Source: CAZJYI01 sp964550025
GTDB lineage: Bacteria; Verrucomicrobiota; Kiritimatiellia; UBA8416; CAYOBW01
NCBI GenBank assembly: GCA_964550025.1
Contig: CAZJYI010000141.1
Location: 1 to 28,164 of the forward strand
Direction of reading: 5' to 3'
DNA length: 28,164 nucleotides
The position numbers and the translations under genes were made by a program. A model generated the notes under the pieces. That model worked only from the letters and a program-made list of their open reading frames with translations, did not search any database and had not been told where the DNA came from. Of the stretch, positions 8,365 through 16,263 are shown one piece after another (position 1 is the first letter of the stretch; every line of letters starts with the position of its first letter).

Positions 8365-9858
8365 TCAGAACCGGTGCGAATAGGAGCAGCTTGCCGAAAA
8401 GATATCGCGCGTATAAGCCAGGTCACCGTAGTCACTGTCACGTTCGATGTGTTCGTAGTAGGTCCCGAAGGCGATCTTCTTCGTCAGCGCGAACCGGGTT
8501 CCGATGCGGCTGATCCAGGTATTGTAGTCGTAGAGCAACTCGGGATCCATGTCTTCGTCGTCCACGTTTTCGGCAAGGGCTTCCACGGTTCGCCGTATGT
8601 ACTTCGTCGTCATGTCAAGCTTCATGAACCGCGTCAGCGGGTATTTCACCTCTATACCACTGGTCCACGTATCGTAGTCCGACACATCCAGATCGATCGG
8701 GTCTGCCCGCCCCAGTCCCGAGTAGGCCGTCGCCGTTGTCAGACCGTCGCTCCACCTCAGTTGGTATCGAAGCGTCTCGACCGTCTCGACCGTCGACACG
8801 AAGCCCCGGCGCACCTCGCGCCGGAAGGCCAGCGAATGGGACAAGCCCCGGGCCAGTTTCGTTTCGAGGACAAGCGCGCCGGTCACCTCGGTCCTGTCCT
8901 GACCCTCGCCTTCGGAGTCAATCGGTTCCGTGCTGAGGATTTCAAGTCCGAGCTCCCCGTTCAGGGTAGTGGACCGCGTCAACTCCAGGCCCATTTCCTT
9001 CTCCTTATCAAGACTGAAAAGGGCCGTCACGCCCGACTGATCCACGTCCGCCCTGTTGGTTGAGGCATAGTCCCAATGCGTGTGATGGGCCCTGGCGCCG
9101 ACCACGATCCCGGGAAAGATCTGATACTGGTAGATCAAGGCGCCGCGCATACGGGCGTACTCCTGCTCGTCGAACTCATCTTCCCGCGGCAAGTTGTCCT
9201 CGCGGAGCAGATTGAGTCCCATGTTGTGCTTCGGCGCCATCAGCCAGTCGAACTCCACGCCCGCCCGGTTATTGAAGAACTGGTATTCGCTGCCGCCGTA
9301 CCGGTCTCCGTAACCGCGCGAATCCACGTAATCCGTGCGGTAGGCCATGCGTTCGTAAGCAAGCCCGCGCGCGAACGGCGTTAGCTCGAACTCCGTGGAA
9401 AAATTGCCTTCGATGCCTTCGGCGGCGGGGTCGAAGATGAACTCATCCTCCTGCGTGTCCAGAGGATAGTGGTAGTAAGCGATCCGGAATGAGGCATCCA
9501 GGTCGACATGGGGCGTGATGAGCAGGTAGTTGCGCGTGGTGAGGACTGTCTGCAAGGGGAGCTCGTGCCCGTCTGATTGGATCTCACCCCTCTGGTTGTC
9601 GAAAAGGAAGTCCGTACCCGTTCCCTCCGTGCTGACGTAGCGATAGCCCACCGTCTGCTGGAACAGAATGCTCGAATAGAAAGGGCCGATCCGCAGAAGT
9701 GCGTAGTCCGGCGGCTCGATCTTGCGGTGATTGCCAAACCGAAGCCCCTGGGCGAAACCCAACCCGGCCGATCCCAGGAACAGCGCCGCAACGAGCACGG
9801 ACAGCAGGGCAAAACCGACGAAACGCGCAGGCCGCGCGTCACAATCATGAAAACGCAT
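8365..9858 (-). CDS. Outer-membrane beta-barrel protein of the exosortase/EPS cluster
   Basis: This protein of 497 residues has a signal peptide (about 1-37, cleavage near FAQG). The rest is a succession of short amphipathic strands rich in Tyr, Asp and Arg, ending SYSHRF. A C-terminal Phe on a final strand is the typical outer-membrane barrel signal. Its place directly before the exosortase gene recalls the PEP-CTERM-system-associated OM proteins of exopolysaccharide loci; this is inference from context. The start at 9858 has AGAGGG about 9 nt upstream. An upstream in-frame ATG at 9900 lies inside a heptamer repeat array and is less likely. Its stop codon is 68 nt from the exosortase TTG, and the genes probably share a transcript. 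Confidence 0.8.
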   Translation of the reverse strand: MRFHDCDARPARFVGFALLSVLVAALFLGSAGLGFAQGLRFGNHRKIEPPDYALLRIGPFYSSILFQQTVGYRYVSTEGTGTDFLFDNQRGEIQSDGHELPLQTVLTTRNYLLITPHVDLDASFRIAYYHYPLDTQEDEFIFDPAAEGIEGNFSTEFELTPFARGLAYERMAYRTDYVDSRGYGDRYGGSEYQFFNNRAGVEFDWLMAPKHNMGLNLLREDNLPREDEFDEQEYARMRGALIYQYQIFPGIVVGARAHHTHWDYASTNRADVDQSGVTALFSLDKEKEMGLELTRSTTLNGELGLEILSTEPIDSEGEGQDRTEVTGALVLETKLARGLSHSLAFRREVRRGFVSTVETVETLRYQLRWSDGLTTATAYSGLGRADPIDLDVSDYDTWTSGIEVKYPLTRFMKLDMTTKYIRRTVEALAENVDDEDMDPELLYDYNTWISRIGTRFALTKKIAFGTYYEHIERDSDYGDLAYTRDIFSASCSYSHRF

Positions 9859-9884
9859 TGCAGTTGACCCTCTCTCGGTAGCGT

Positions 9885-9920
9885 ATGGTCTATGGACCAT
9901 GGACTATGGACTTGTGGACT
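9885..9920. repeat. Heptamer tandem array 1 (ATGGNCY)
   Basis: Four consecutive 7-mers fit ATGGNCY and are followed by one 8-nt degenerate unit (TGTGGACT). The array lies between the GT-C and barrel genes and reaches into the end of the GT-C gene, whose last codons and TAG stop are made of repeat sequence. Confidence 0.8.
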
Positions 9921-11565
9921 CCGGTCGCCCTTCCGTTATCCGCAGTATCTTCAATGTTGTCTCCGCCTGGCCGAACGCTTCAATCTCCCGCGTCACGGCG
10001 TAGCGTTCGAGCAACGCCTCCCACAACTCACCGCTCTCTTCGGCCGCGAGGGGCCGCACACCGGGCGAACGGATGCTCAACCCGTATCCGCTGAACGCCG
10101 CCACCTCCGCCGGGGCACTGCGCAACAATGCCAGAAACTGCTCGCGGTTGAGCACCCTGCGCGCCGCCGTCCTGTTTCCTTCCCAATCCGGGAAATAGCA
10201 GAACGGCCCCAGCTCCATGCCGGCGGGAACACTGAGCCCGGCCTCAACCGCCAGGTACGTGTCCTGCGTCAGCAAAACGGTACGGTCCCCCGCTTCTTCG
10301 CGCACCAATCTAGCCACTCGACGCAGGCGGGTCAAGGGCCACTCCTCCTTTAGAGGCCACCAGATGCGATCGCGCTGCCCCACGAACCAGGACTGGATGA
10401 TGGGCGAGGCCAACGCGGCCGCCAGCGTCACCAGGAACACGGCGGGAACTACCCAGCGCCCCGCCGGGGGGGCGGGAGCAACGGCTTCATCCACCCGGCG
10501 CGAGAACGACAACTCGGCCAGCATCACCGACAAGGCAACCGCGAACAAGGGATAGATGATCACCTGGTAGTCGTCGTAGGGGAACGGAGCCAGGACGTGC
10601 ACCGCGGATACCGCCAGGACGCTCAGCCACAGGCACCCGACCACGAGCCGGGAATGCGGAGTCAGCGTCGATGGCCGTCCGCGGTCATGGCGCAGAAGCA
10701 GGTAAGCCGCCGTCGCCAGAAACGTCATCGCGGCCGCCGCGTAGGCATGCATCAGTCGCGCGACGAAACCCGCTTTGTAGGCCAGTGACGGCACCAGCCC
10801 GCCCGCGTCACGCCCGGCGTGGTATTCGACCAGCGCGAACCACATGCCCTGCGGCGCCTTGATGAAAAAGGGCACGAAGAGCACAAGCGCCGTCACAACC
10901 GCTCCGGCGGCAAACAACCAGGGACAGGGCCGCGCTGAGACCTCCCCATCCGGGCGTGAAGCGACGCCGCGCCCGCGGTAGAAACTCGCCAGCAGGAACA
11001 GGAACACGACGGGAATAACGAAACCCGCGGAGCTTCGCGTTCCGGCGGCCAGCATGAACAGGACGCCGGACAGGAACGCGTACGGGTACGCGCGTTTCCC
11101 CGATGCGGAAACAAGCACCGAGAATCCGCCGACAAGCAGAAGCGCCGTCAGCGCGTAGGTCTTGACGACCGTGCAGAAGTAGGCGTGGTACACGTTCACC
11201 GCAACGAAACAGAACGTCAGCAGGGCCGCCGGCGCACGCGCCGGCGAAGAGGCGACGCGGGCGGCGAGCCTTGCCGCCAGCGCGGCGCAGACCAACCCGA
11301 GGACGGCGGTGTAGAGCCGCCCCCCCGCCAGCCCGAACGCCCGCACCAGCGGTACGGCGGGCACGTAGGCGAACGGCAAAACGGGCCCCTGCGTATACGC
11401 AAAATCAACGTAGGGCAACAGTCCCTCGGAAACGAGTCTCGCGGCGTAGAGGTACCAACCTTCGTCGTGGTTGAGCTCGCCCAACAGCAGGCTCGCAGCA
11501 CACAACACGACGGCGGCGGCCACCGCCACCACCCACATGGCTGCCATTAAACGGCGATTCAACAT
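9904..11565 (-). CDS. GT-C fold membrane glycosyltransferase (ArnT/PMT-like)
   Basis: This 553-residue integral membrane protein has about ten hydrophobic segments in its first 400 residues and a soluble C-terminal part. The early loop NHDEGWYLYAARLV (about residues 32-45) has the acidic motif (Asp34, Glu35) typical of GT-C enzymes that take sugars from a polyprenyl-phosphate carrier, followed by PYVDFAYTQGPV as in GT39/ArnT-like proteins. It likely transfers a sugar to a surface polymer, lipid or protein on the periplasmic side. The acceptor cannot be deduced. It starts 7 nt after the pyrE stop and is followed by the barrel gene, so one transcript is likely. The C-terminal residues ESTSP and the stop arise from an invading heptamer array. 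Confidence 0.8.
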   Translation of the reverse strand: MLNRRLMAAMWVVAVAAAVVLCAASLLLGELNHDEGWYLYAARLVSEGLLPYVDFAYTQGPVLPFAYVPAVPLVRAFGLAGGRLYTAVLGLVCAALAARLAARVASSPARAPAALLTFCFVAVNVYHAYFCTVVKTYALTALLLVGGFSVLVSASGKRAYPYAFLSGVLFMLAAGTRSSAGFVIPVVFLFLLASFYRGRGVASRPDGEVSARPCPWLFAAGAVVTALVLFVPFFIKAPQGMWFALVEYHAGRDAGGLVPSLAYKAGFVARLMHAYAAAAMTFLATAAYLLLRHDRGRPSTLTPHSRLVVGCLWLSVLAVSAVHVLAPFPYDDYQVIIYPLFAVALSVMLAELSFSRRVDEAVAPAPPAGRWVVPAVFLVTLAAALASPIIQSWFVGQRDRIWWPLKEEWPLTRLRRVARLVREEAGDRTVLLTQDTYLAVEAGLSVPAGMELGPFCYFPDWEGNRTAARRVLNREQFLALLRSAPAEVAAFSGYGLSIRSPGVRPLAAEESGELWEALLERYAVTREIEAFGQAETTLKILRITEGRPESTSP

Positions 11566-11572
11566 GCGTCTT

Positions 11573-12145
11573 CTACGACCCCGGATGCACGAGCGGAAGC
11601 CCCTGTTCGCAGAGCGGGCAGGCGCCGGGCTCGTGCGTCACCGGCTCCATCTGCAGGAGGCTGAAAGTCGGATATGGAAATGCCACCTTGCCGCCACTGC
11701 GGTCAACCAGCAGAAGAACGGCAGCTACGGTCGCTCCCGCCTTCTCAACGATGTCTATGGTCTCCTGGACCCGCCCCCCGCGCGTGACAACGTCCTCGGC
11801 CACCACGTAGCGCTTGCCCGCCTCGATCGCGAAGCGCCGCATCACGAGAACGCCCTCCGCTTTCTCCGCGAAAATACAGGGCAGGCCAAGCGCCCGCGCC
11901 ACCTCGTGCCCGACAATAATCCCGCCCAGAGCCGGAGACACGACAGCATCGGCAGCCAGTCCGCCCGTGGCCGCCTGCGCGCGCGCCACCACCGCACCGC
12001 AGAGCCGTTCCGCGCGGTCCGGAAACCGCAGTACGTTTGCACACTGGAAAAAGCGGTCACTGTGCAGACCGGAACGCAGCTCGAAGTGGCCCTCCAGTAG
12101 CGCCCCGGAATCCTTGAGAATCTCCAGCACCTGATTCTGCTCCAT
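11573..12145 (-). CDS. pyrE: Orotate phosphoribosyltransferase
   Basis: PyrE (190 residues) joins orotate to PRPP to make orotidine 5'-phosphate in de novo pyrimidine synthesis. The phosphoribosyltransferase PRPP loop VVAEDVVTRGG (about 114-124) is present, as is the substrate motif LRSGLHSDRFFQ (about 23-34). The C-terminal CPLCEQGLPLVHPGS is typical of one bacterial PyrE subgroup. The start at 12145 has GAGGG 5 nt upstream. The longer reading frame to 12256 adds 37 residues of unlikely N-terminus. The gene heads the minus-strand block that continues with the GT-C gene 7 nt later. A candidate promoter lies at 12192-12220. Confidence 0.95.
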   Translation of the reverse strand: MEQNQVLEILKDSGALLEGHFELRSGLHSDRFFQCANVLRFPDRAERLCGAVVARAQAATGGLAADAVVSPALGGIIVGHEVARALGLPCIFAEKAEGVLVMRRFAIEAGKRYVVAEDVVTRGGRVQETIDIVEKAGATVAAVLLLVDRSGGKVAFPYPTFSLLQMEPVTHEPGACPLCEQGLPLVHPGS

Positions 12146-12191
12146 CTGTCCCTCTACCTTGCTTGCATGAAGAAATAACGTGTTCCGGTGA

Positions 12192-12220
12192 ACTAAAGCA
12201 CAAATGGACAAACAACGCAA
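12192..12220 (-). promoter_or_regulatory. Candidate pyrE promoter
   Basis: On the minus strand TTGCGT is followed after 17 nt by TTTAGT. The expected leader before the pyrE ATG is about 40 nt. Matches to the consensus are partial; position and spacing are the main support. Confidence 0.35.
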
Positions 12221-12249
12221 CGGGGCAACTGCGAGGCCCACGATCGGTG

Positions 12250-12278
12250 TTGCCAAGCGCCGCTACGGCTGCTAGGCT
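12250..12278 (+). promoter_or_regulatory. Candidate promoter of the sensor-gene fossil
   Basis: TTGCCA is followed after 17 nt by TAGGCT. The ATG at 12286 is only 7 nt past the -10 element, so a transcript would be essentially leaderless. No ribosome binding site precedes this ATG. Confidence 0.35.
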
Positions 12279-12285
12279 CTCGTCC

Positions 12286-12727
12286 ATGGCGAAGTGCCCC
12301 ATTCTCGTTCGCGCGGGTCGCTTGGCCGCTGTCTTTGCGCTCTTGTCCGGCGCTCCCCTGTTTGCAGTTGAACAGGTGACACTCCAGCTCAAGTGGACGC
12401 ACCAGTTCCAGTTTGCCGGCTACTACACCGCGCTGCCGAAGTGGTTCTGGCCGACGCTTGCCGGCAGTGCCTGTCTTTTGGTCATCGCTTCGATGACGGT
12501 TCTGCACCTGCGCCGCTTTCTCAACGATCAAGACACTGGAGGGCGTGCTTCCGATCTGTTCCCACTGCAAGGAAATCCGGGACGATAGAGGCTACTGGCG
12601 ACGGCTCGAGCTCTACATCTCCGAACACACCGACGCGCACTTCTCGCACGGCATCTGCCCGAAGTGCATGCGGAAGCTCCACCCCGAGATTCTCGACGCC
12701 CACGGGGAGGATCCGGGCGAATCGTGA
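12286..12727 (+). pseudogene. Internally deleted, frameshifted NMT1/THI5-type periplasmic sensor gene
   Basis: The first part encodes a signal peptide and VTLQLKWTHQFQFAGYY, the characteristic mature start of NMT1/THI5-like periplasmic binding domains. Such a domain normally has about 300 residues. Here it stops after about 18 and runs straight into a membrane segment (WPTLAGSACLLVIASMTVLHL). The frame then shifts. In the next frame, from about 12521, comes TIKTLEGVLPICSHCKEIRDD and a CPKCMRKLHPE ending at 12727. This is the paired-CxxC tail found at the end of many PAS-containing signalling proteins. The binding domain and the middle of the protein appear deleted, leaving both ends and the membrane anchor. 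The first frame continues to 12588. Expression of short products cannot be excluded. Confidence 0.75.
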
Positions 12728-12753
12728 GCCCGGTGTTCCGCGGTTTCCACCAC

Positions 12754-12782
12754 TTGCACTCGATCCGCCGCTGTGCTAGCGT
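12754..12782 (+). promoter_or_regulatory. Candidate promoter of the secreted hypothetical gene
   Basis: TTGCAC, a 17-nt spacer, then TAGCGT preceded by TGTGC (an extended -10 type TG). A leader of about 37 nt would precede the ATG at 12827. The same -10 hexamer occurs in the candidate promoter at 15923-15951. Confidence 0.35.
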
Positions 12783-12826
12783 ACGGCGTAGTCACATCAA
12801 CCAATACACCGCTCGGGAACCGTTGT

Positions 12827-13711
12827 ATGGACAGCAGGAGACGATTGGCGGGGATGAGGCAGAGCCTGGCGGGCGTGGCACTGGCCGCGTGCCTGTTGGT
12901 GCTTGGCAATGGGACGTGCCGCGCCGAGTTCCGCGCCCCCGACGAGAAAGCGATCTGGGCTTTGTGGAAACGGCATCTCGCGGAGCCTGAAGCCCACGAA
13001 GACATCGTCAAGGCGTGCCGCACTTTCATTGTACGCAAACCCCAGGACCCCTACGTCGTCGTCGCGCGGGGAATCATGGCATGGCACCTTCTGAAGTCCG
13101 ACAAAATCGAGGACGCGACCGAGGTCCTGATACTGTTGGGCCAATCTCCGAACACCTCGCAGTCCCGTATGGAGGCCATCCGTCTCACGCGGTCGGAGAA
13201 ACTCCACGAATTCGGAATCGAAATGGCGCGCCGCTGGCTGACCCGTATCGATCGGGAACGACTGTGCGACGTGCTGCGGAAGTACTACGTTAAGAAGGTC
13301 CAGTACCCCCGCAAGCTGTCCGAACTGGACTCGCTCACCGAAGGCAAGAAGCTGCCGATGCGCGACCGGTGGAACCGAACGTGGTCATACCGTGTCAGCT
13401 CGTACGAGAACGTCACGAACACCTACGGCCAGAAGTTCCGTCTCGTGAGCCCCACACTCGGCGACGCCTCCGCCCTGGCCGACACGCTGGAACTCGCGTA
13501 CGCCAGCCGGATCACGCTCAAACCGGTCAAGTTGTTTTCTTCGGGAGGCAAGCGGCAGATGATCGAGTTCAAGTCGCCCAACAAGGACGGAAGCATTTTC
13601 CTGAGGGTCGGCACGCAGATCGAAGGTGTCTTCTTTGCCTACGAAGGGGATCGGCTCATCGTGCTTTCGGACGGCGACCATTGGTGTGTCCTCCCGAAGC
13701 CACGGCAGTGA
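12827..13711 (+). CDS. Secreted hypothetical protein with pseudopilin-like segment
   Basis: This protein of 294 residues is not one I recognise as a named family. An Arg-rich N-terminus is followed by a hydrophobic stretch and a cleavage site near CRAEF, so it is probably exported. The middle is helical, with TPR-like spacing. A segment around DVLRKYYVKKVQYPRKLSEL, followed by RDRWNRTWSYRV, recalls the C-terminal part of type II secretion pseudopilins (YP..L..L...DPWG..Y.Y). The last 90 residues are predicted beta-rich. Met10 of this reading (12854) is an alternative start closer to the signal peptide; AGGAG at 12836-12840 is rather far from it. It stands alone between the sensor fossil and the FHA-MoxR gene on the same strand. 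Confidence 0.75.
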   Translation: MDSRRRLAGMRQSLAGVALAACLLVLGNGTCRAEFRAPDEKAIWALWKRHLAEPEAHEDIVKACRTFIVRKPQDPYVVVARGIMAWHLLKSDKIEDATEVLILLGQSPNTSQSRMEAIRLTRSEKLHEFGIEMARRWLTRIDRERLCDVLRKYYVKKVQYPRKLSELDSLTEGKKLPMRDRWNRTWSYRVSSYENVTNTYGQKFRLVSPTLGDASALADTLELAYASRITLKPVKLFSSGGKRQMIEFKSPNKDGSIFLRVGTQIEGVFFAYEGDRLIVLSDGDHWCVLPKPRQ

Positions 13712-13758
13712 GCCGGGAATTTGCGTTGGTAATGCGGCAGCGCTTCGCGTACCATCTC

Positions 13759-13779
13759 GCCGGCATTGAATCTGCCGGC
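13759..13779. other. Perfect hairpin between hypothetical and FHA-MoxR genes
   Basis: GCCGGCA and TGCCGGC form a 7-bp stem with a 7-nt loop. No T-tract follows, so a terminator is uncertain. The GCCGG core recalls the REP-like elements elsewhere in the window. Confidence 0.5.
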
Positions 13780-13859
13780 GCACTCGGACGCTTCACGAAA
13801 AGGCAGCACGGGCGGTGAAAAGCCCTTCGCGGGAGATTGCGAAAGAGAGGAACGGAACC

Positions 13860-15278
13860 ATGGCTCTTATCATGTTCACGGGCGGTCCCCAGACGGGACA
13901 GAGACAGCACCTGGCCGAGGAGGGAGTGCTCTTTGGACGTAGCGACGAGGCGGACCTGACCATACCCGACGGCGAGGTCTCGAGCCGGCACGCGCGAATA
14001 CAGAAGAAGGACGGGAGCTGGTGGGTGTTTGATCTCCAGAGCTCCAACGGCACTCTTGTCAACGACGAAACCGTGCAGGCCCGGCGGCTGAACGATGGCG
14101 ACGTCATCTCACTCGGTGCAACCACGAAGTTCACGTTCCGGTCCATCGGCGAAGACGACAGCGGATCGGCCCCGTCCGCCGAAACGGCGACACCTCTGGC
14201 GGAGGCCGAACCGAAGCCGGAAATCAAGAAAAAGAAGCCGCGCCGAAAGGCGCCTCCGCCGCCCGAGGCGTCCGAGGCCGACGTGGAGCTGGTGCGCCAC
14301 ATGAGCGACCGCACGAATGCCATTCGTCAGGAGGTCGGCAAAGTCATCGTCGGTCAGAAGGAAGTCGTCGACCAGATCCTCATGTGCATGATTGCCGGCG
14401 GACACGGTCTCCTCATCGGTCTGCCGGGTATGGCCAAAACGCTGATGGTCAGTACGGTTGCCAAGGTCCTCGACCTCTCGTTCAAGCGCATCCAGTTCAC
14501 GCCCGACCTGATGCCGACCGATATCACGGGAACGGAGGTCCTGGAGACCAACGTCAGCACGGGCGAAAAGGAATTCCGGTTCATCCGGGGCCCCATTTTC
14601 TGCAACCTGCTGCTGGCGGACGAAATCAACCGTACGCCGCCAAAGACACAGGCCGCGCTCCTGGAAGCCATGCAGGAGAAGAGAGTCACGGCCGGAAACC
14701 GCACGTTCAAGCTGGACGCGCCGTTCTTCGTGCTGGCAACACAGAACCCGATCGAACAGGAGGGTACCTACCCCCTGCCCGAGGCGCAGCTCGACCGCTT
14801 CATGTTCAACATCTGGGTGGACTACCCCCTCGAGGACGAGGAAGAGACCATCGTCGGCACCACCACGGCCGGGGGTCTGGCCGAACCGAACTGCATTCTG
14901 CACAAAGACCAGGTCCTGCAACTCCAGCAGGTCGTACGCAAGATCCCCGTGTCCGAGCACGTCATCAAGTACGTCATCCGCCTGGTGCGGGCCACACGGC
15001 CGGGTTACGAAGACTCCCCCGAAGTCACCAAGACCTACGTCTCGACGGGCGCCGGGCCGCGCGCCGGACAGTTCCTGACCCTGGCGGCCAAGGCGAAGGC
15101 CGTCCTCGACGGACGTATACACGTGAGCTGCAGTGATATCCGCGAGGCCGCCATCCCCGTGCTCAGGCACCGCCTGCTCACGAACTTCGCGGCAGACTCC
15201 GAGGGCAAACGCCCCATGGACATCGTCAAAGAGCTCCTCGACAAAATCCCCGAACCGGGGAACGAGACGTACGAGTAA
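13860..15278 (+). CDS. FHA domain fused to a MoxR-family AAA+ ATPase
   Basis: This 472-residue protein has an N-terminal FHA domain (about 22-95: FGRSDEADL, SSRHARI, LQSSNGTLVN), which binds phosphothreonine peptides. A Pro/Lys-rich linker (about 100-140) leads to a MoxR AAA+ module. Walker A is GLPGMAKT (187-194), Walker B LLADEI (251-256), sensor 1 LATQNP (292-297). MoxR ATPases act as chaperones for metal insertion or complex assembly, nearly always beside DUF58 and VWA-domain genes. None follows here; the next gene is on the opposite strand. The FHA fusion may let a Ser/Thr kinase direct it. The ATG at 13860 has AGAGGA about 9 nt upstream. A GTG at 13815 would add 15 residues. The final 23 bases of the gene are the start of a 37-bp sequence repeated at 16264. 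Confidence 0.93.
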   Translation: MALIMFTGGPQTGQRQHLAEEGVLFGRSDEADLTIPDGEVSSRHARIQKKDGSWWVFDLQSSNGTLVNDETVQARRLNDGDVISLGATTKFTFRSIGEDDSGSAPSAETATPLAEAEPKPEIKKKKPRRKAPPPPEASEADVELVRHMSDRTNAIRQEVGKVIVGQKEVVDQILMCMIAGGHGLLIGLPGMAKTLMVSTVAKVLDLSFKRIQFTPDLMPTDITGTEVLETNVSTGEKEFRFIRGPIFCNLLLADEINRTPPKTQAALLEAMQEKRVTAGNRTFKLDAPFFVLATQNPIEQEGTYPLPEAQLDRFMFNIWVDYPLEDEEETIVGTTTAGGLAEPNCILHKDQVLQLQQVVRKIPVSEHVIKYVIRLVRATRPGYEDSPEVTKTYVSTGAGPRAGQFLTLAAKAKAVLDGRIHVSCSDIREAAIPVLRHRLLTNFAADSEGKRPMDIVKELLDKIPEPGNETYE

Positions 15279-15292
15279 CCAGGCCGGGAACG
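15256..15292. repeat. 37-bp duplication, copy 1 (end of FHA-MoxR gene)
   Basis: This stretch holds the last codons and TAA stop of the FHA-MoxR gene plus 14 nt. It matches 16264-16300 at 35 of 37 positions. It ends exactly where the stop codon of the first lipoprotein gene begins. Confidence 0.9.
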
Positions 15293-15829
15293 CTACTTCA
15301 GCAGATAGGCCTGGATGGCTTCGTCGGTCAGAATCGCTTTGACCGCATCGGCAACGGCACCGTCACACGCCCTTGGCGGCTGCATCGACGAAGCGCGACC
15401 GCTCAAGACATGCTTGCCGCCATCGCCGGTCTCGACCTCTATCTGCACGGTGCTCGCCGCGCCCATGGGACGACTGCTGAGCGTGGCCGCCGTTATGGCC
15501 ACCTTCAGGCTCTTGGGCCCATCATCGGCCACGGTTACGGATCGCTTCTTCAGCTCGGTTCGCAGCACGGTCACGGCAGTGTCTGTCCATTCCCGCAAAT
15601 TGCCCTTCATCTTGCCCATGCCGGCTCTGCCGATCACGATCTCTTCGTCAGAGGTCTGGGCATTGACAACGCTGACCGCCTGAGAAGCCTTGAGATCACT
15701 CGCAATGCGCGCGTTGAGTGGACGCGGGTTGGGAATGCCGTGCATCACACAGCCACTCGGCAAAACGAGCACTCCAAGCATGCAAACGAGACTTCCCAAC
15801 TCAACGGCTCTTCTCTTCAACATTGACAT
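15293..15829 (-). CDS. Lipoprotein of unknown function
   Basis: This protein of 178 residues has a lipoprotein signal peptide with lipobox LPSGC (Cys27). The mature part has alternating helix and strand and a repeated pattern resembling small periplasmic lipoproteins that bind or assemble envelope material. I do not recognise a named family. ATGs at 15829 and 15823 are both preceded by GAGGGAG; 15823 has the better spacing (about 7 nt). The gene is divergent from the small lipoprotein gene at 16051. Both lie inside a segment bounded by the 37-bp duplication, which suggests they moved in together. Confidence 0.8.
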   Translation of the reverse strand: MSMLKRRAVELGSLVCMLGVLVLPSGCVMHGIPNPRPLNARIASDLKASQAVSVVNAQTSDEEIVIGRAGMGKMKGNLREWTDTAVTVLRTELKKRSVTVADDGPKSLKVAITAATLSSRPMGAASTVQIEVETGDGGKHVLSGRASSMQPPRACDGAVADAVKAILTDEAIQAYLLK

Positions 15830-15922
15830 TCTCCCTCTCTCATTGCGACTTGCGATACTCCGCCATCACGAGGCGGTCCTGATTCGACGCCGACTCACGC
15901 CATACTTCCATCCAACCCGGCC

Positions 15923-15951
15923 ACGCTAAAATTATCGATACTGAGGGTCAA
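15923..15951 (-). promoter_or_regulatory. Candidate promoter of the minus-strand lipoprotein
   Basis: On the minus strand TTGACC, a 17-nt spacer, then TAGCGT. The leader to the ATG would be about 85 nt. It lies back to back with the plus-strand promoter at 15983-16010. Confidence 0.4.
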
Positions 15952-15982
15952 GAGAAATGATGAAAGAACACGAAAAGCAGCA

Positions 15983-16010
15983 TTGACCAGTCCGGCCCGC
16001 ACCCTACAAT
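15983..16010 (+). promoter_or_regulatory. Candidate sigma-70-type promoter of the small lipoprotein
   Basis: TTGACC, a 16-nt spacer and TACAAT form the best consensus-like promoter in the window. The start codon lies about 40 nt downstream, with GAGG in front of it. Confidence 0.55.
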
Positions 16011-16050
16011 TGTACTGATCTGAGTCATAGAGGAAGGTTGAGGTTCGAGC

Positions 16051-16263
16051 ATGAAACGATCCGTAGTTCTTGCTGCCGTGGTGGCCCTGTGTCTCTCCTG
16101 CGCGGGGTGCGCCGTCTTCACCGTCAATGACAGGGTGACGGAAGACGGTCGGCATGTGCGATCCATCTCCCTGGGGCGCAGTCGGCCGTCTGCCAAATAC
16201 GTGACTTCCGAGCCGGATGAGCAGGCGGTAGCGAATCCGGAGGAACAGGAAGAACAGGAATAG
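16051..16263 (+). CDS. Small probable lipoprotein
   Basis: The gene encodes 70 residues. The signal peptide MKRSVVLAAVVALCLSCAGC ends in a lipobox-like CAGC (the -3 residue is Cys rather than the usual Leu, so lipidation at Cys20 is likely but not certain). The mature 50 residues are polar and end in a Glu/Gln-rich tail (EEQEEQE). GAGG lies about 8 nt before the ATG and a good promoter lies at 15983-16010. No family is recognised. Its stop codon directly abuts copy 2 of the 37-bp duplication. Confidence 0.75.
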   Translation: MKRSVVLAAVVALCLSCAGCAVFTVNDRVTEDGRHVRSISLGRSRPSAKYVTSEPDEQAVANPEEQEEQE

